In this document: piece by piece, positions 47,007 through 57,714 of the stretch
Numbering within the stretch: position 1 is the stretch's first letter
How the letters are laid out: each line of letters begins with the position of its first letter
NCBI GenBank assembly: GCA_003415625.1
Contig: PYIU01000002.1
Location: 2,046,001-2,110,000, forward strand
Origin: Aquanectria penicillioides
Lineage: Eukaryota; Ascomycota; Sordariomycetes; Hypocreales; Nectriaceae
Length of the DNA stretch: 64,000 nucleotides
Direction of reading: 5' to 3'
Program-made: the position numbers and the translations under genes
Notes under the pieces: generated by a model
Seen by the model: only the letters and a program-made list of their open reading frames with translations
The model's database searches: none
What the model was told of the DNA's origin: nothing

Positions 47007-47977
47007 GATGTCGATCGCAAGTTCTGTGCCAGACAGAGGCGAAACCGGATGGAATGCTGGACTCGGTACGGGTCGGAGAGGTGGGGAATGGACCCACAGA
47101 TATTCTAAAAGTGCGGTTTGGTCGCAATATTGTTCTCAGAGTGATGTGATCATCGTTGGGCTATTATTGGCGATGCGAGGGTGTCGCAGGTGAAACTGCA
47201 CACTGGAGTGTGGTGATGTTGTTTGCTTGTGGGGATCCGTGTATGTGCTCAGAAACACACTGATGAGTTGCAACGAAATGTTCAATGACGTCGACGTATT
47301 CTAAATGGCGTGTTCAGGAAAGCACCGGGGTTCGCAATCTGGTCGGTCTGTCAACAGAAGGGTTCTTGAGATTGCTTGCATCGAAATCAGCATGCTTGGG
47401 CTTTGAGTGGTGAGTGGCTTGCCATTTCGTCACCAAAGTAAACAAAGCGGTTGGCCGGGGTAAGCTCGACCACCCGCCCCACTCACGACGGCGGTCATAT
47501 CGGACTCTCCAGATCAGTTAGGAACCAGCACGAGACAAGGAATCATCTCTGCAAGGAGACCTGGATCAATCCGAGAAAACTTCTTGCTTAGACGAAAAAC
47601 ACTTGTTATTCTTCTTCTTCTTCTCCATTGCTCGAGATCATCACTTCTTATTCAAACATCGAATACCCAGCCAGCTGCCAGCACCCAACAGGACACATGG
47701 GTAGTGTGCCAAGCACATCGCTGCTAAGTTGCATTATTACACGACCTCATTTCACATGAATCCTCCTTTAAGCAGAGGCCAATTTATTTACGACACGACA
47801 CAACACAACATCATTTTGAGGAATGGCTCTGAACATCTCGTCAAGGTTCCATTACTATTGCTCACGTGTGCGACTAGCTCAACGGCTGGAAAAAATCGCA
47901 TCGGTCATAGTCATCATAATCCCCCTAAACGCCGAGAATGCCAGGCTTTTTTAGAAAACTTTTGATATCCGTCCCAT
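47007..47977. other. Intergenic: GT90 promoter and uS8 gene 3' flank
   Basis: No gene is supported; a CTT-repeat tract lies at about 47606-47625. Confidence 0.7.
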
Positions 47978-48599
47978 TTAGTAGAAGAAGCCAATGATCT
48001 TGCCAGCAACGTGCTTGCGGCGGGCCTCCTCGTGGTCCATGATACCAGCAGAGGTGGTCAGGATGACATAGCCGAACTGACGAGCGGGCAGCAGCTTGAC
48101 GACCCACTTCTCGAGATCAGCGAGACGGATGTTGTATCGGGGGGAGATGACACCGGTCTTGTTGAGACGGCCGTTAAGCTGGACAACAATCTTGCCGGAG
48201 CGGTGGTCATCGACCTCCTCGAACTCGCCAATGTAGCCTGAAGACAAATTTGATGAGTAATGTTTCGAAAATTTAAACGTAAGACGTCATGGGTAAGAAA
48301 AAAAAATCAGAAAAACGTGTAAGATCTTCGAGATTGAATCTATCGGCAATTTATAGGGGCGGGGCCGTGGTGCAGTAGCGACATTCGCCCTAGTTATCAT
48401 GCCGAATGGGGAAGGGGGGAAGGTGATGAAAGCGCGAAGTGTTGAATGAGATTGTTTGGCACATACCGTGGCGCTGCATAACCTGGAGGAACTTGATGAT
48501 GACCTTGGAGCTAGGTCGGATCAGGACCTGGCGCTTGCCGGCCTTCTCGGCGTTGTTGATGGCGTTGAGCGCATCGTGGAGGACGGAAGTGCGAACCAT
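47978..48599 (-). CDS. RPS22: 40S ribosomal protein uS8 (S22/S15a)
   Basis: Two exons on the minus strand, 48599-48467 and 48237-47978, giving exactly 130 residues, the invariant length of eukaryotic uS8. It starts [20 protein letters not shown], and the exon join reads [19 protein letters not shown]; the C-terminus is [11 protein letters not shown]. It is a primary-binding protein of the cytosolic small subunit body. The intron is 229 nt, much longer than nearly all others in the window, and carries a GC-rich hairpin (see findings). It is divergent from the eS12 gene, an arrangement that fits co-regulated ribosomal protein expression. Confidence 0.97.
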
Positions 48600-49191
48600 T
48601 TTGGCGGTGTTGTGAAATGGAGATTCTCAAATCGCGACTCGAAGTGAGGTATCTGCCAGAGCAAACGATGTTAGCCTTCCCGAAGGCTGTGAGCGAGGAG
48701 AGTGCCCTCAACGATCGATCGCCGAGGGTTCTGCCGCCCAATGCTGAAGAGGAGAAGCGTATCGAGAGACGTCGCCGGTGGTTGCATCAAGAATCATTGA
48801 GCCTCACGGCCAGCGACGCCCAGGATTGCTCTCCCCTGCCATGTTGAAAGGCATCATCCTACTAGATTCGACACGCTGTCGGCGTCACTTGTACATACCT
48901 CTTTGGATTTTCGTGGTCCGGTGGATGGAGATTGTCAAAGGAGAGGCGAGCAAGTGGGAAAAAAAAAGTATGTCGAATCCACTGGTGGAAAGTGGTGTGC
49001 CCTGGTGGTGGTCCGTGCACGTAAAATTGCCCTAAGGGCCCGCGCACTCGGTCGTTTAGATTTCGGCAAATCTGTGTGACAGCCAAACGAAGACACTTCC
49101 AGATCACGAAGTAAACCCCCCCCTCCAACCTTTTTTTCTTTGATACACATAAAAATCTTCGAGGATCGCCCGACAAGAAAATCAATCCAAA
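48600..49191. promoter_or_regulatory. Divergent promoter of ribosomal protein genes uS8 and eS12
   Basis: 592 bp between the two start codons. It contains a CCCTAA hexamer near 49030, a pyrimidine/A-rich leader before the eS12 ATG and many AGG/GAG tracts on the uS8 side. Telomere-like CCCTAA elements are known in ribosomal protein promoters of several fungi; function here is inference. Confidence 0.5.
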
Positions 49192-49829
49192 ATGGTGAGT
49201 TGCGCCCCGTTGCGGCGATTCTCGCCAATTGCCCGCCGTGGCCGTTGCGCCCGAGCATGGAAAACGTGTGGCGGGGAAAATTCGTTGGACACGGTCGCTA
49301 ACGAGGTCGCAACAGTCGGACGTAGAAGAGAACAACGCCCCCGAGGTCGGTGAGGAGATTGAGGTCTCCGGCGATGCTCCCAAGGGTCAGATGTCCATTC
49401 TTGACGCCCTCAAGGGTGCCCTTAAGCTCGCTCTCATGCACGACGGTCTTGCCCGCGGTCTCCGTGAGGCTTCCAAGGCCCTCGACCGACGACAGGCTCA
49501 CATGTGTGTCCTGAACGAGAACTGCGAGGAGGAGGCCTACAAGAAGCTCGTCATTGCTCTCTGCAACGAGCACGGCATTCCCCTGATCAAGATCCCCGAC
49601 GGCAAGCAGCTTGGCGAGTGGGCTGGTCTCTGTATGTCATTCCATGGGTGGCGGCGGAGTCATATATATACGTTTGGGATAGATTGCTAACAGGTTGATA
49701 ACAGGCGTCCTGGACCGTGAGGGTAACGCCCGCAAGGTTGTCAACTGCTCTTGCGTCGTCGTCAAGGACTGGGGTGAGGAGTCGCAGGAGCGCTCCATCC
49801 TCCTCAACTACTTCCAGACCGAGCAGTAA
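49192..49829 (+). CDS. RPS12: 40S ribosomal protein eS12
   Basis: Three exons: 49192-49194, 49316-49631 and 49705-49829, giving 147 residues. The first exon is the ATG alone, spliced across a 121-nt intron to [14 protein letters not shown]; the donor follows the start codon directly (ATG|GTGAGT). The core shows [19 protein letters not shown], then [30 protein letters not shown] and the C-terminal [15 protein letters not shown]. eS12 sits on the beak of the 40S subunit and belongs to the L7Ae/L30e fold group. The acceptor of intron 2 is the second of two AGs 11 bases apart; the chosen one gives [12 protein letters not shown], the family sequence. It is divergent from the uS8 gene. Confidence 0.96.
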
Positions 49830-50154
49830 ACGCATGGACATGGACGGCGTTGGATGTGAAGGGGTTTAGAGGTACGGAATTTGTTTCGAGACCGCTCGAC
49901 ACGACTTTGCGGTTGTACTCTAGCCGCTTCGGTTGGCATCTGAATGGGTTTAGGCCTTACGTCTCACGGCCATCTTGCATCGAGAGGAATATAAAAAAAT
50001 TTTGGGCATCATCTGACACTTCCCACCGCCTGATGAATATTGTATGTGCCGCTGGTGATTTGTGCTTGAGAAGCGGCAATAAGCCTCAGGTTGGATTCTG
50101 GGTTTCTTTTTTTCTTCTCTCTTCTTTTTTATTCACACCAGCAAAATTGGTCTA
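49830..50154. other. Convergent 3' region between eS12 and PIN4 genes
   Basis: 325 bp, T-rich at 50105-50135 on the plus strand; nothing else is seen. Confidence 0.7.
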
Positions 50155-50790
50155 CTACTTCCGTCCTTCGATCTGGGCTTGAAGTTAGTGACGGACCCTC
50201 GTAGATTGTGAATTAGAGGGAGGGATGGGGCTTACCATGATGATGTGATACCCGAACCCCGTCTTGACCTCAGCGAACTTGGGGCTGGCGGTTGAGCTAG
50301 GCTCAAGGGCAAATGCCACTTCCTCAAACTTGGGATCCAAGCTACCCTTGGTCTTCCATCCTAGCGAGCCACCTGAAGCCATCACGTCAGCACGCAACTC
50401 TCCTGCAACCTGTCATGCACGACATCGAGGGCCTCGTCCACCGACCTTGTCTGGCCTTGTCTTCGGAGTACTCGCGTGCCACCTCGTCAAATTTGACTCC
50501 GTCGTTGAGCTTGGCCATTGCCTCCTCCTTCTTAGAGTGCTTCTCGCACTGGAATTCATTGTTAGCATGAGAGGGATTCTAACAGCACGCAGCCTCCTTC
50601 TGTTCTCCCGTTGGTAACTGAGGTTGTGGCACAGACGCACTAGAATGTGTCGGACGTTGATGGACTGCGCGCCCTTGGCTTTGCCGCCGCCACCGCCAGA
50701 GTCCTTGCTGTCCTTGTCGGCACCCTTGTTCTTGTCACCCTTGCCCTTTCCCCCTCCCTTGTCGGCGCCCTTCTTGTCGTTCTTGCCCAT
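50155..50790 (-). CDS. PIN4: Parvulin-type peptidyl-prolyl isomerase PIN4 (Par14)
   Basis: Four exons on the minus strand: 50790-50641, 50548-50446, 50372-50236 and 50172-50155, giving 135 residues. The first 40 residues are a Lys/Gly/Asp-rich basic tail ([20 protein letters not shown]), as in Par14. The parvulin domain follows with [52 protein letters not shown] and FGYHIIMIEGRK. It isomerises X-Pro bonds; Par14 is linked to ribosome biogenesis and chromatin, and it lacks the WW domain and phospho-Ser preference of Pin1/Ess1. The last exon is only 18 nt (IEGRK and stop). Introns are 92, 73 and 63 nt, and the middle donor is a non-standard GTCGGT. Confidence 0.94.
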
Positions 50791-50988
50791 CGTTTTCGCG
50801 TGTGTTGTTGGTGTTGCGCAGTTGGTGGTGAGCCGATGTCCAAAGGACTGGTGCTGGTGCCCCGCCATTGGGGAGTTGGGGACCCTTGAAAGCTGCCCCT
50901 CACTCGGGTCAGCGTGACAGGCACGCAGATGCATCAAGCGGCCTCGGTTGTGCTGTTTTCTTTGTTTCGAAACAACAACTATTGGTGT

Positions 50989-52489
50989 CTAGTCTACATC
51001 CAGCCTCACGCGTCTCCTCTTTGTTCTCGCAAGAGTCCGAAACGATGGGCCTGGCTGCCCGATCTTAGCCAACTCCAACGATGTGTGGAATGCAAGAGTC
51101 CTCATGTATTGTTCCCGCTCGATTCCCTCCTGCGCTTTTTCCATCCTCCATCGCAGCCAAGCCTGTTGTCCTCTGCTTTGTTTAATCATCTCCCCCTCAT
51201 ATTTTTCAAAGAGCTCCCAGTCGTCTAGTTGTGAAGGCTGCGGAATCCCAATGATTTCCTCCACTGGCGGCTGATCCTCGACCCGCTCCAGAGTGAGAAC
51301 CAGCCGGTGAAGTTCAGTGTTTACGTTGAGCCTCTGGCCGTACTGTCTGATAACATATCTGTACAATGTCAATAATGTGATTCCGTGGGCATATCAGACT
51401 TTACTTGCAGTCCATCATATCTTATGCCCGCCTTCGGGGCAAGTGGACTTTGGAGTTTATGCCCGCGTAGAATGCGAATCTGAGAGCCAACTTGGGAGAG
51501 CAATGACAGATGCATGTCCGATATTTTCCCTTCTCTGGTATATCTGACCGTTCCGTCGGGTAAGTGAACATCTTCCCGGCCAGTGATAAGGGGAAGCGCG
51601 GCAATTCCGTACTTCCCTTTCGTGGGTGTCTCTAGAACACTTCCAATAATACCATCACGATGAGCGCAGGCGAGGTTCAACCACCAACTAGATGAAATTT
51701 GTTAGTATAGGTCCCAATACATTTCCAATTTCATGGTTTCCTCACTGTCCGGCTTCGAATTGATTGCCCTCTAGTTCCGACAGCGTCACAAATGTCCGTG
51801 ATGTCCAAAGATTCTGGTTGTTCTCGGCTTCATCTCTCATCTCAACATCCCTGAGTCTTCCTGTTTTCGGCAAGGTAAAATATCGGTCCTGGTCGATGGT
51901 AAAGTAATGCTCCTTAAATCTTGTTCTCCAGAGTCTTTGAAGGCGCTCTGCCATGGAAACATCGTCCCGAAACCTAGTCGGGGTCGGGGATGGTCTATTC
52001 GCGGGGCTTACAATGTCGGAAAGAAGTTTGTCGAGGCGGGCATTCTGAATGGTTGCGAAATCGATCATTGCCATCCCGTCGGTTTCGTCTTTGAGCACGG
52101 CGGCTAAAAATCCCATTGCTTCCTCCCATCGTTGTCCCAGACTGCGTCTATCACCGAGACTTGAACGAACGGAGTTGCATAGCTCTAGCAGCAAATCTTC
52201 GTCCAGGCCATCACCAGGAAGCAAGCCATAATTGTTGAAGGACTGGGTCGAACCAAGAACGGACAATGGATCTATGAAATGTTAGCTCACTCGGGAGGGT
52301 AGGCCAATTGTTGAAGCGAATCTCTTACTTCTGAGGTGCGTGAGGTACTCTGAGGAGCCATCATACCTCCAGCTATAGTCATGAACGAGACCTGCCGTTA
52401 AGGGCACCTAGTCACATCAGAAAATGCTTCCCCAGAAATGATGCGCCTATACTTACCTCAGAGTAGTATGCTGAAGACCTTCCACGCAT
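50989..52489 (-). CDS. SRA-YDG domain protein with a GC-AG intron
   Basis: Five exons on the minus strand: 52489-52457, 52407-52329, 52271-51746, 51687-51409 and 51358-50989, giving 428 residues. The SRA-YDG fold covers roughly 175-330: FVTLSELEGNQFEAG, then WWLNLACAHRDGIIG, YGIAALPLITGRED, LPDGTVRYTREGK, ILRGHK and the defining RYDGLYVIRQYGQ at about 302-314. SRA domains read hemimethylated or modified cytosine in UHRF1 and plant histone methyltransferases; the fungal role is unclear. No RING, PHD or SET domain accompanies it. Upstream parts (VPLTAGLVHDYSWRYDGSSE and an acidic/helical stretch) are unfamiliar. The intron inside the YDG motif begins GCAAGT instead of GT; only that donor keeps the L-Y-V reading. 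Other introns are 49, 57 and 58 nt. The ATG chosen at 52489 is the first that keeps frame, and an additional upstream exon cannot be excluded. Confidence 0.78.
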
Positions 52490-53453
52490 TGCCAAGAGCT
52501 GTTACAGAAATGTCGTATTCGAATCGATTTTCGTTCGGGTGGGCTGACCCTTCGTTTAATACACCGTCTTAGGACGTGGCGTTCAAGTGATATTGAGCCG
52601 TTTTGTCTTTGTCCGCACATGTTTGACATGTCAGACACTGGCCCGCGCTTTAGTTGCAGGACAGTCAAAGACAAAAGGGGCGATGAATGGAGAAATTGGC
52701 AACCTGAGCGCCCCCAGTGCAGGGTTGAAAGAAAGCTGAAGGTTTCTAGGATCAGTAGGTGAGGTAAGAATAGTTTGAATGACTTGAAGGTTAATCGTAA
52801 GGTAGGGAGGGAGATGATGTAGATGTTCGGTACCTACTCCGTATTGTCGGTCGGCGCTTCGTCATTTACGAAAGCACGCGTTTGCCGTCAGCCTCTGCGG
52901 GCGGCAAGTGGGCAAGGTCCTTCTTCAGGACCCAACAGCGCCTTCTGTGGAAATTCAAAGAAATATCTCCGATGGAAGTGGTCAATGTCAAAATAACTGA
53001 ATCGGAGCAAATGAAGTTAATTTCGCATACAACGCATTGCCGGGCCCTGGTCTCGGCTGTTTTGTAGTCACACCACGATAGTCTAGGGATTCACCCATGT
53101 CACGATAACGCAAAACACATGTGCAAAATACACCCATCAGATCACTTTCTTGGTTTAACTCTGTACAAATTTCGCTTGTTTGGGTCTCGGCTGCGAATGT
53201 CAAGATTTTAGTCAAGATGCTCATTGGTGTCGGCAGTTCGGCTTGGCAGCTATTCATGAAGTGGCCCTGGTAATGCTTTTCCGTGTTGGTTCCAGGGCCA
53301 CGGTAAACCATCGCCCGTAACCTCCCCCCCCCTCGTCAATCAGTTCCCCTGTTTTGACCCCCTTCAGTGGAATTCTTAAACCCTTCCCTATATACTTAGA
53401 GTTTATTTTGCTTCTTCTAGACATATCAAGCATCTTTATCCCCAACGGCAAAT
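52490..53453. promoter_or_regulatory. Divergent region between SRA-YDG gene and ABM-like gene
   Basis: 964 bp between opposed start codons; no gene is supported. It probably contains both promoters and possibly a missed first exon of the SRA gene near 52500-52680. Confidence 0.5.
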
Positions 53454-53890
53454 ATGGCCCCCATCCAACTGACTGCTATCATCACCCCGAAGCCTGGCAA
53501 GTCGGAGCGTGTATGTTTGCATTTGGTGACAAAAGTTCGAATAATGGCTGACACCTTCTAGTTCTTGGAGCTCTTTGACGCATGCGCCCAGTATGTTGAG
53601 AAACATGAGCCCTTCGTCCATCGGTATGAGTTGCACAAGGGTATCAAGGACCTGAACGACGGTAAGGAACAGTTTGTTGTTCTTGAGGGGTAAGTAATGA
53701 ATGATCTTCTGTTCTGAAGAGATAAGCCTCGACTAACACTATGAACAGCTATGATGACCAGGAGGCACTTGAAAAGCATATGAAGAGCCCTCCCGTGTTG
53801 GTCATGCTGGAGGCGCTTGAAAAGGAACAGCTGTCTGACACGCAAATCATCCGAACGACGCTGGGCCCTAACATCAAAGCCCGTCTGTAG
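53454..53890 (+). CDS. Small ABM-like (antibiotic biosynthesis monooxygenase fold) protein
   Basis: Three exons: 53454-53510, 53562-53689 and 53749-53890, giving 108 residues; introns are 51 and 59 nt. The pattern MAPIQLTAIITPKPGKSERF, then FLELFDACAQYVEKHEPFVHRY, FVVLEGYDDQEALEKHMKSP and a final LGPNIKARL fits the dimeric alpha/beta-barrel ABM superfamily: one beta strand with Pro-Gly-Lys, a helix, an E-P-central stretch, and a strand plus the D-x-x-A-x-x-x-H helix. Members of this fold include quinol monooxygenases and heme-degrading enzymes, but many are of unknown activity. No signal peptide is seen, so it is probably cytosolic. It stands between unrelated genes, giving no functional hint. 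Confidence 0.82.
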
Positions 53891-54523
53891 GGGATAGCGG
53901 AACGCATTTTCGGGAGACTTTTTTTTACCTGCGCCACTTTACTTGCATTGCGATAAACGTGTAGAAGAACAATGGAAATTAAGGGATGATAAATAGATCC
54001 ACTGTTCTCTCAGTTGCTTCCATCATCTGTTATGTCTACTGCGTGTGAAGCAAAGCTTGACTGTCTGTTGTGTTCCTTCTTTCCACTGCACCGAGCGGCT
54101 GCGTTGATCCCGCATTGTATAGGAAACTCACCCCTTGTATTTAATAGAACTGGTATGAAATGCAAGTTAATAATACAAGATACCAAAAGCTATATCTAAA
54201 AAAAGTCCTTTCAAAAACAAGACTCAAATATACTCTTGTCGTTTCGGCACAATGTTTGTTGGAGCTTACCCTGCACTAATAGCCGAGACAGCGACTGCAA
54301 TGCTGGTCTCACCGCCTTCCAACCACGGAAGCACTGCACTTTGTGGTTGGCGTTAGTTCTACCACCGCCTACCTTGTTGGGTGCAGCTAAGTTTACTGCC
54401 GGAGGAAAAATTGGCTGTCGCAAAAGGCGCCCCGCCATACAAGGGTAAAATAAACACACCCATCTCGCATACTGCAGCGTCGTTGCCACCTGCGATTTTC
54501 TTTCAAGGCCATTCGAGTTCGCC
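53891..54523. other. Intergenic between ABM-like gene and PUS7
   Basis: 633 bp with no supported gene; includes the PUS7 promoter and leader. Confidence 0.7.
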
Positions 54524-56829
54524 ATGGCTGAGCAGGCTAATTTCACGGCTCGAGGGGGTACCGCGTACAACAGGACGCTCGGTATTACCCAGAGGGCTAC
54601 TCCACTCACCACATCATGGACTGGTGATCATCGCGCCAGGTAAGCCATGTGTTGATGAATTCGACTCAGAAGAAATCTAACTCTCTCAAGGTTCTCGGAC
54701 TTTCAGGTTAATGAGATCAAGGAGGATGGTGCTGTTCTGCATTTGGAGCAGGTAGGAGTGTTGGATGAGAATCAGGTACTTATTTCAACCCTTGGCTCTC
54801 GTCAAAGCTGACTTTGGGATAGGCTCCCGAGTCAAATGCGGCGCCACCGGCAGAGGGGGTGAAGCAGGAAGAGAAGAAGGCTGCCGAGAATGATAAAGAT
54901 TCATTGGCAAATGGCAATGGACCTGTCGCGCCTGGTCAATCCCAGGCTGAGCCATCGCGAGAAGTCTCCGCTGAAGATGTGGCTGCCCTTGAGGCTTTGA
55001 CGGATTCTGCTTTTGCCCAGGAGCTCGCAGAGCTGTACAAAGAAGGCCCTGGCCTGGATCACGAAAAAAAGAAGTCGATAACTTCGCAGCCCGTGGATGA
55101 CCGACCTAAGCGTGGCCGGATTCACCAGGAAATCCGACGCATATTTAAGTCTCAGATTGAGACCAACACTGATGAGTCAGGAGCAATCATCGCTAGTTTC
55201 GTGCCTCAAAAGAAAGGAAACTCCAGAAAGCGAAACAGAGGCAACCGCGACAGGCGCGAGGAGAAGCCTGCGGGCGAATATCTTCACTTCACTCTATACA
55301 AGGAGAACCGAGACACTATGGATGCCGTCAGCCAAATTGCCCGGTTCCTCAAGGTCAAAACCCAGGTCATTGGGTATGCTGGTACCAAGGATCGCAGAGC
55401 CGCGACAGTGCAACGGTGCTCGGTGCGTTATATGCGCACCAGAAATCTTGCTGGTATCAATGGCCGGTTGTGGGGCGTCTCGACTGGCGACTATGAATAC
55501 CATGAGAAACCTGTGCATTTAGGCCAGCTCTTGGGCAACGAGTTCGTCATTACTATCAAGAACTGTGAGATGACTGGCGTATCACAGGGCGAGCCAGTTT
55601 CACAGAGGGTAGAGAAGATGAGGACCAATGTTGATTCTGCCATGGCTCACATGGCCGACAATGGTTGGATCAACTACTTTGGCCACCAGAGATTTGGTAC
55701 CCATCAGATTGGTACCCATGAGATCGGAAAGCTGATTCTTGGGGACAACTACGAGGATGCAGTCAACTCTCTTCTACATTACGACCCGGAGATTGCTGCC
55801 AAGGCCGAAGCTGGGGAAATCCCTGAGGAGGCGTCCAAGAAAGATGACTATCTTCGCAACCAGGCTTGCATGCTCTTCCTGACAGGACAGGATGTCGAAA
55901 GGGCCATCAAAATCCTTCCCCGGCGCTTCTCTGCTGAAGGCTGCATTCTGCGTCACCTTAACCGACAGGGCGCCCAGTCCCGCCGAGATTTCGTCGGCTC
56001 TCTGGTTCACATTACCCGGGGCCTGCGCTCCATGTACCTCCACGCCTACCAGTCTTACGTTTGGAACCACGCTGCCAGCAAGCGTTGGGAACTCCACGGC
56101 AAGACTGTTGTGAAGGGCGATCTGGTCATCGCCCAGGCCGAATCCACGCCTCTCGTCGGCGGCCAGGACCAGGACGGCGACGACATTATCAACCCTGTCG
56201 ATGATGAAGACGACGACACTGTGCGTGCCAAGCCCCTTACAGCCGAAGAGGCAGCCAGCGGCCGATTCTCCGTCTATGACATCGTGCTCCCCACACCCGG
56301 TTATGATGTGGTGTACCCTGACAACGAGCTTGGTACTTTCTACGAAGAGTTCATGGGCCGCGAGGAAAACGGCGGACTCGACCCTCATAAGATGCGCCGC
56401 ATGCGTCGCGAATTCAGTCTCCCTGGCCGCTACCGCAAGCTCATGAACCGCTTCCTCGCGACCCCGTCCGTCGAGGTCCGCGCCTACGCCGACGACACCG
56501 AACAGATGCACCTTACTGACTTGGATGTCATCAAGGCGGCTAAAAAGGCTGGCGGTAAGAGGCAGCGGGAGGAGACCAACGGCGAGCCGACGGCTAAGAA
56601 GCCCAAAGTTGAAGGCGACGAGGCCCCTGCCGCCGCTGACGTCGAGATGACGGAAACGGATGGATCAAAGGAAATCCCGTCAACGTCAGAAGATGCAACC
56701 AGCGCTCCCACTGCCCCTGAGCCAAGCAAGGTTGCAGTGATTGTCAAGTTCCAGCTCGGCCGCAGTGCTTATGCAACAATTGCCCTCCGAGATCTCATGG
56801 GCGACGCTCCAGAAGAGACTGTGGCATGA
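54524..56829 (+). CDS. PUS7: tRNA/RNA pseudouridine synthase Pus7 (TruD family)
   Basis: Three exons: 54524-54639, 54691-54775 and 54823-56829, giving 735 residues; introns are 51 and 47 nt. Pus7 makes pseudouridine 13 in tRNA, position 35 in pre-tRNA-Tyr and sites in U2 snRNA and mRNA. The start MAEQANFTARGGTAYNRTLG leads into LGITQ, then FSDFQVNEIKEDG, the TruD opening. The catalytic Asp is D257 in GYAGTKDRRAATVQR; other family blocks are LGQLLGNEFVITIKN, NYFGHQRFGTHQIGTHEIG and LRSMYLHAYQSYVWN. An acidic insertion (about 65-120) and a long Lys/Glu-rich segment near 630-700 (KKPKVEGDE and around) are unconserved, probably disordered, and may carry a nuclear localisation signal. The frame is intact. 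It is convergent with the MKK1 gene. Confidence 0.95.
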
Positions 56830-57714
56830 GCGAGAGCGGATTCTTCTTTGGAGAAGACTGGTAGGATAGTGAAACATGGGAATAGCGGTCGGGCTTGACT
56901 GATATAAAAGGATATATACAAGGCAAGAAGATAGAGATGCTTCCATATCCTAGAAGAATTTGATACCCATCTACTTGTGGGAGCTAGAAGGCATTGTTGC
57001 TAATTCGGGGAACGAACAAACACCTTTTATTTTATTTTTATTAAGCCAGAATTTGGTACAAGAGAGAAATGCAAAAAAGTTTAGGATCCGAGTCGAGGCC
57101 TTGTGTTTCAATACCGAATACTCTTTGACAACACTTTCTGCTGGTCGTGGTGCTAGACATTATTGATAGTTCTTCAGTGGCAATGGAGCTAAATCTAACA
57201 AAGTACGAGTAGGAACAAAATGCGCCCAAGTAGACAAATAAATATTTTTGTACCCTAAAAATTTAATACCCATCTATTAGTGGGAAATACATAGAATGTG
57301 GGACGCGTAGAGCGCTCGTTAGATGAGAGGATATTCCTTGCCTATCTCGAGGCATCAGTGTTTCCAACACTACAATCTTGTAGCTCCAACCCAATCGCAA
57401 CGCTCGCATGGCGTCCTTTCCGCCATTTCCGCCTATCCTTTCATCTCCCAGGGTCCGCGAGTTGATACTTCCTGTGTTCCGACCCGTGATCCAACCCGCC
57501 ATGCCATGCTGATCTGAAAACCAAATTCACACCGCGTCGACGAACTTGCATCTCTGATGGCTGCCTCATGACCCAGGCCCAGCCTTTTTCATGTCGTCAT
57601 GGACAGAGAGAGATGCTAAGATAAAAGATGTAATGTTCCCTTGCATATTGCGCCGGGATAGCACCGTTACTCAAATTATCACTGGGTTACCCATCTTGGG
57701 CGCCTTGAGGTTGC
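56830..57714. other. Convergent region between PUS7 and MKK1, AT-rich, with a direct repeat pair
   Basis: 885 bp with no gene. It is AT-richer than its surroundings, especially 57000-57290, which is bracketed by two near-identical 26-bp direct repeats listed separately. Confidence 0.65.
56957..57285. repeat. Two 26-bp direct repeats 303 bp apart bracketing an AT-rich segment
   Basis: The copies are at 56957-56982 and 57260-57285 and match at 23 of 26 positions. Each contains ATACCCATCTA followed by GTGGGA, so CCCA and TGGG also form a small inverted repeat inside each unit. Two of the three differences are transitions. This could be the footprint of a small inserted element or an old segmental duplication. 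Confidence 0.6.

Noticed and set aside
55774..56511. 245-codon open frame antisense to PUS7
   Set aside because: Shadow frame opposite conserved TruD sequence; no recognisable motif.
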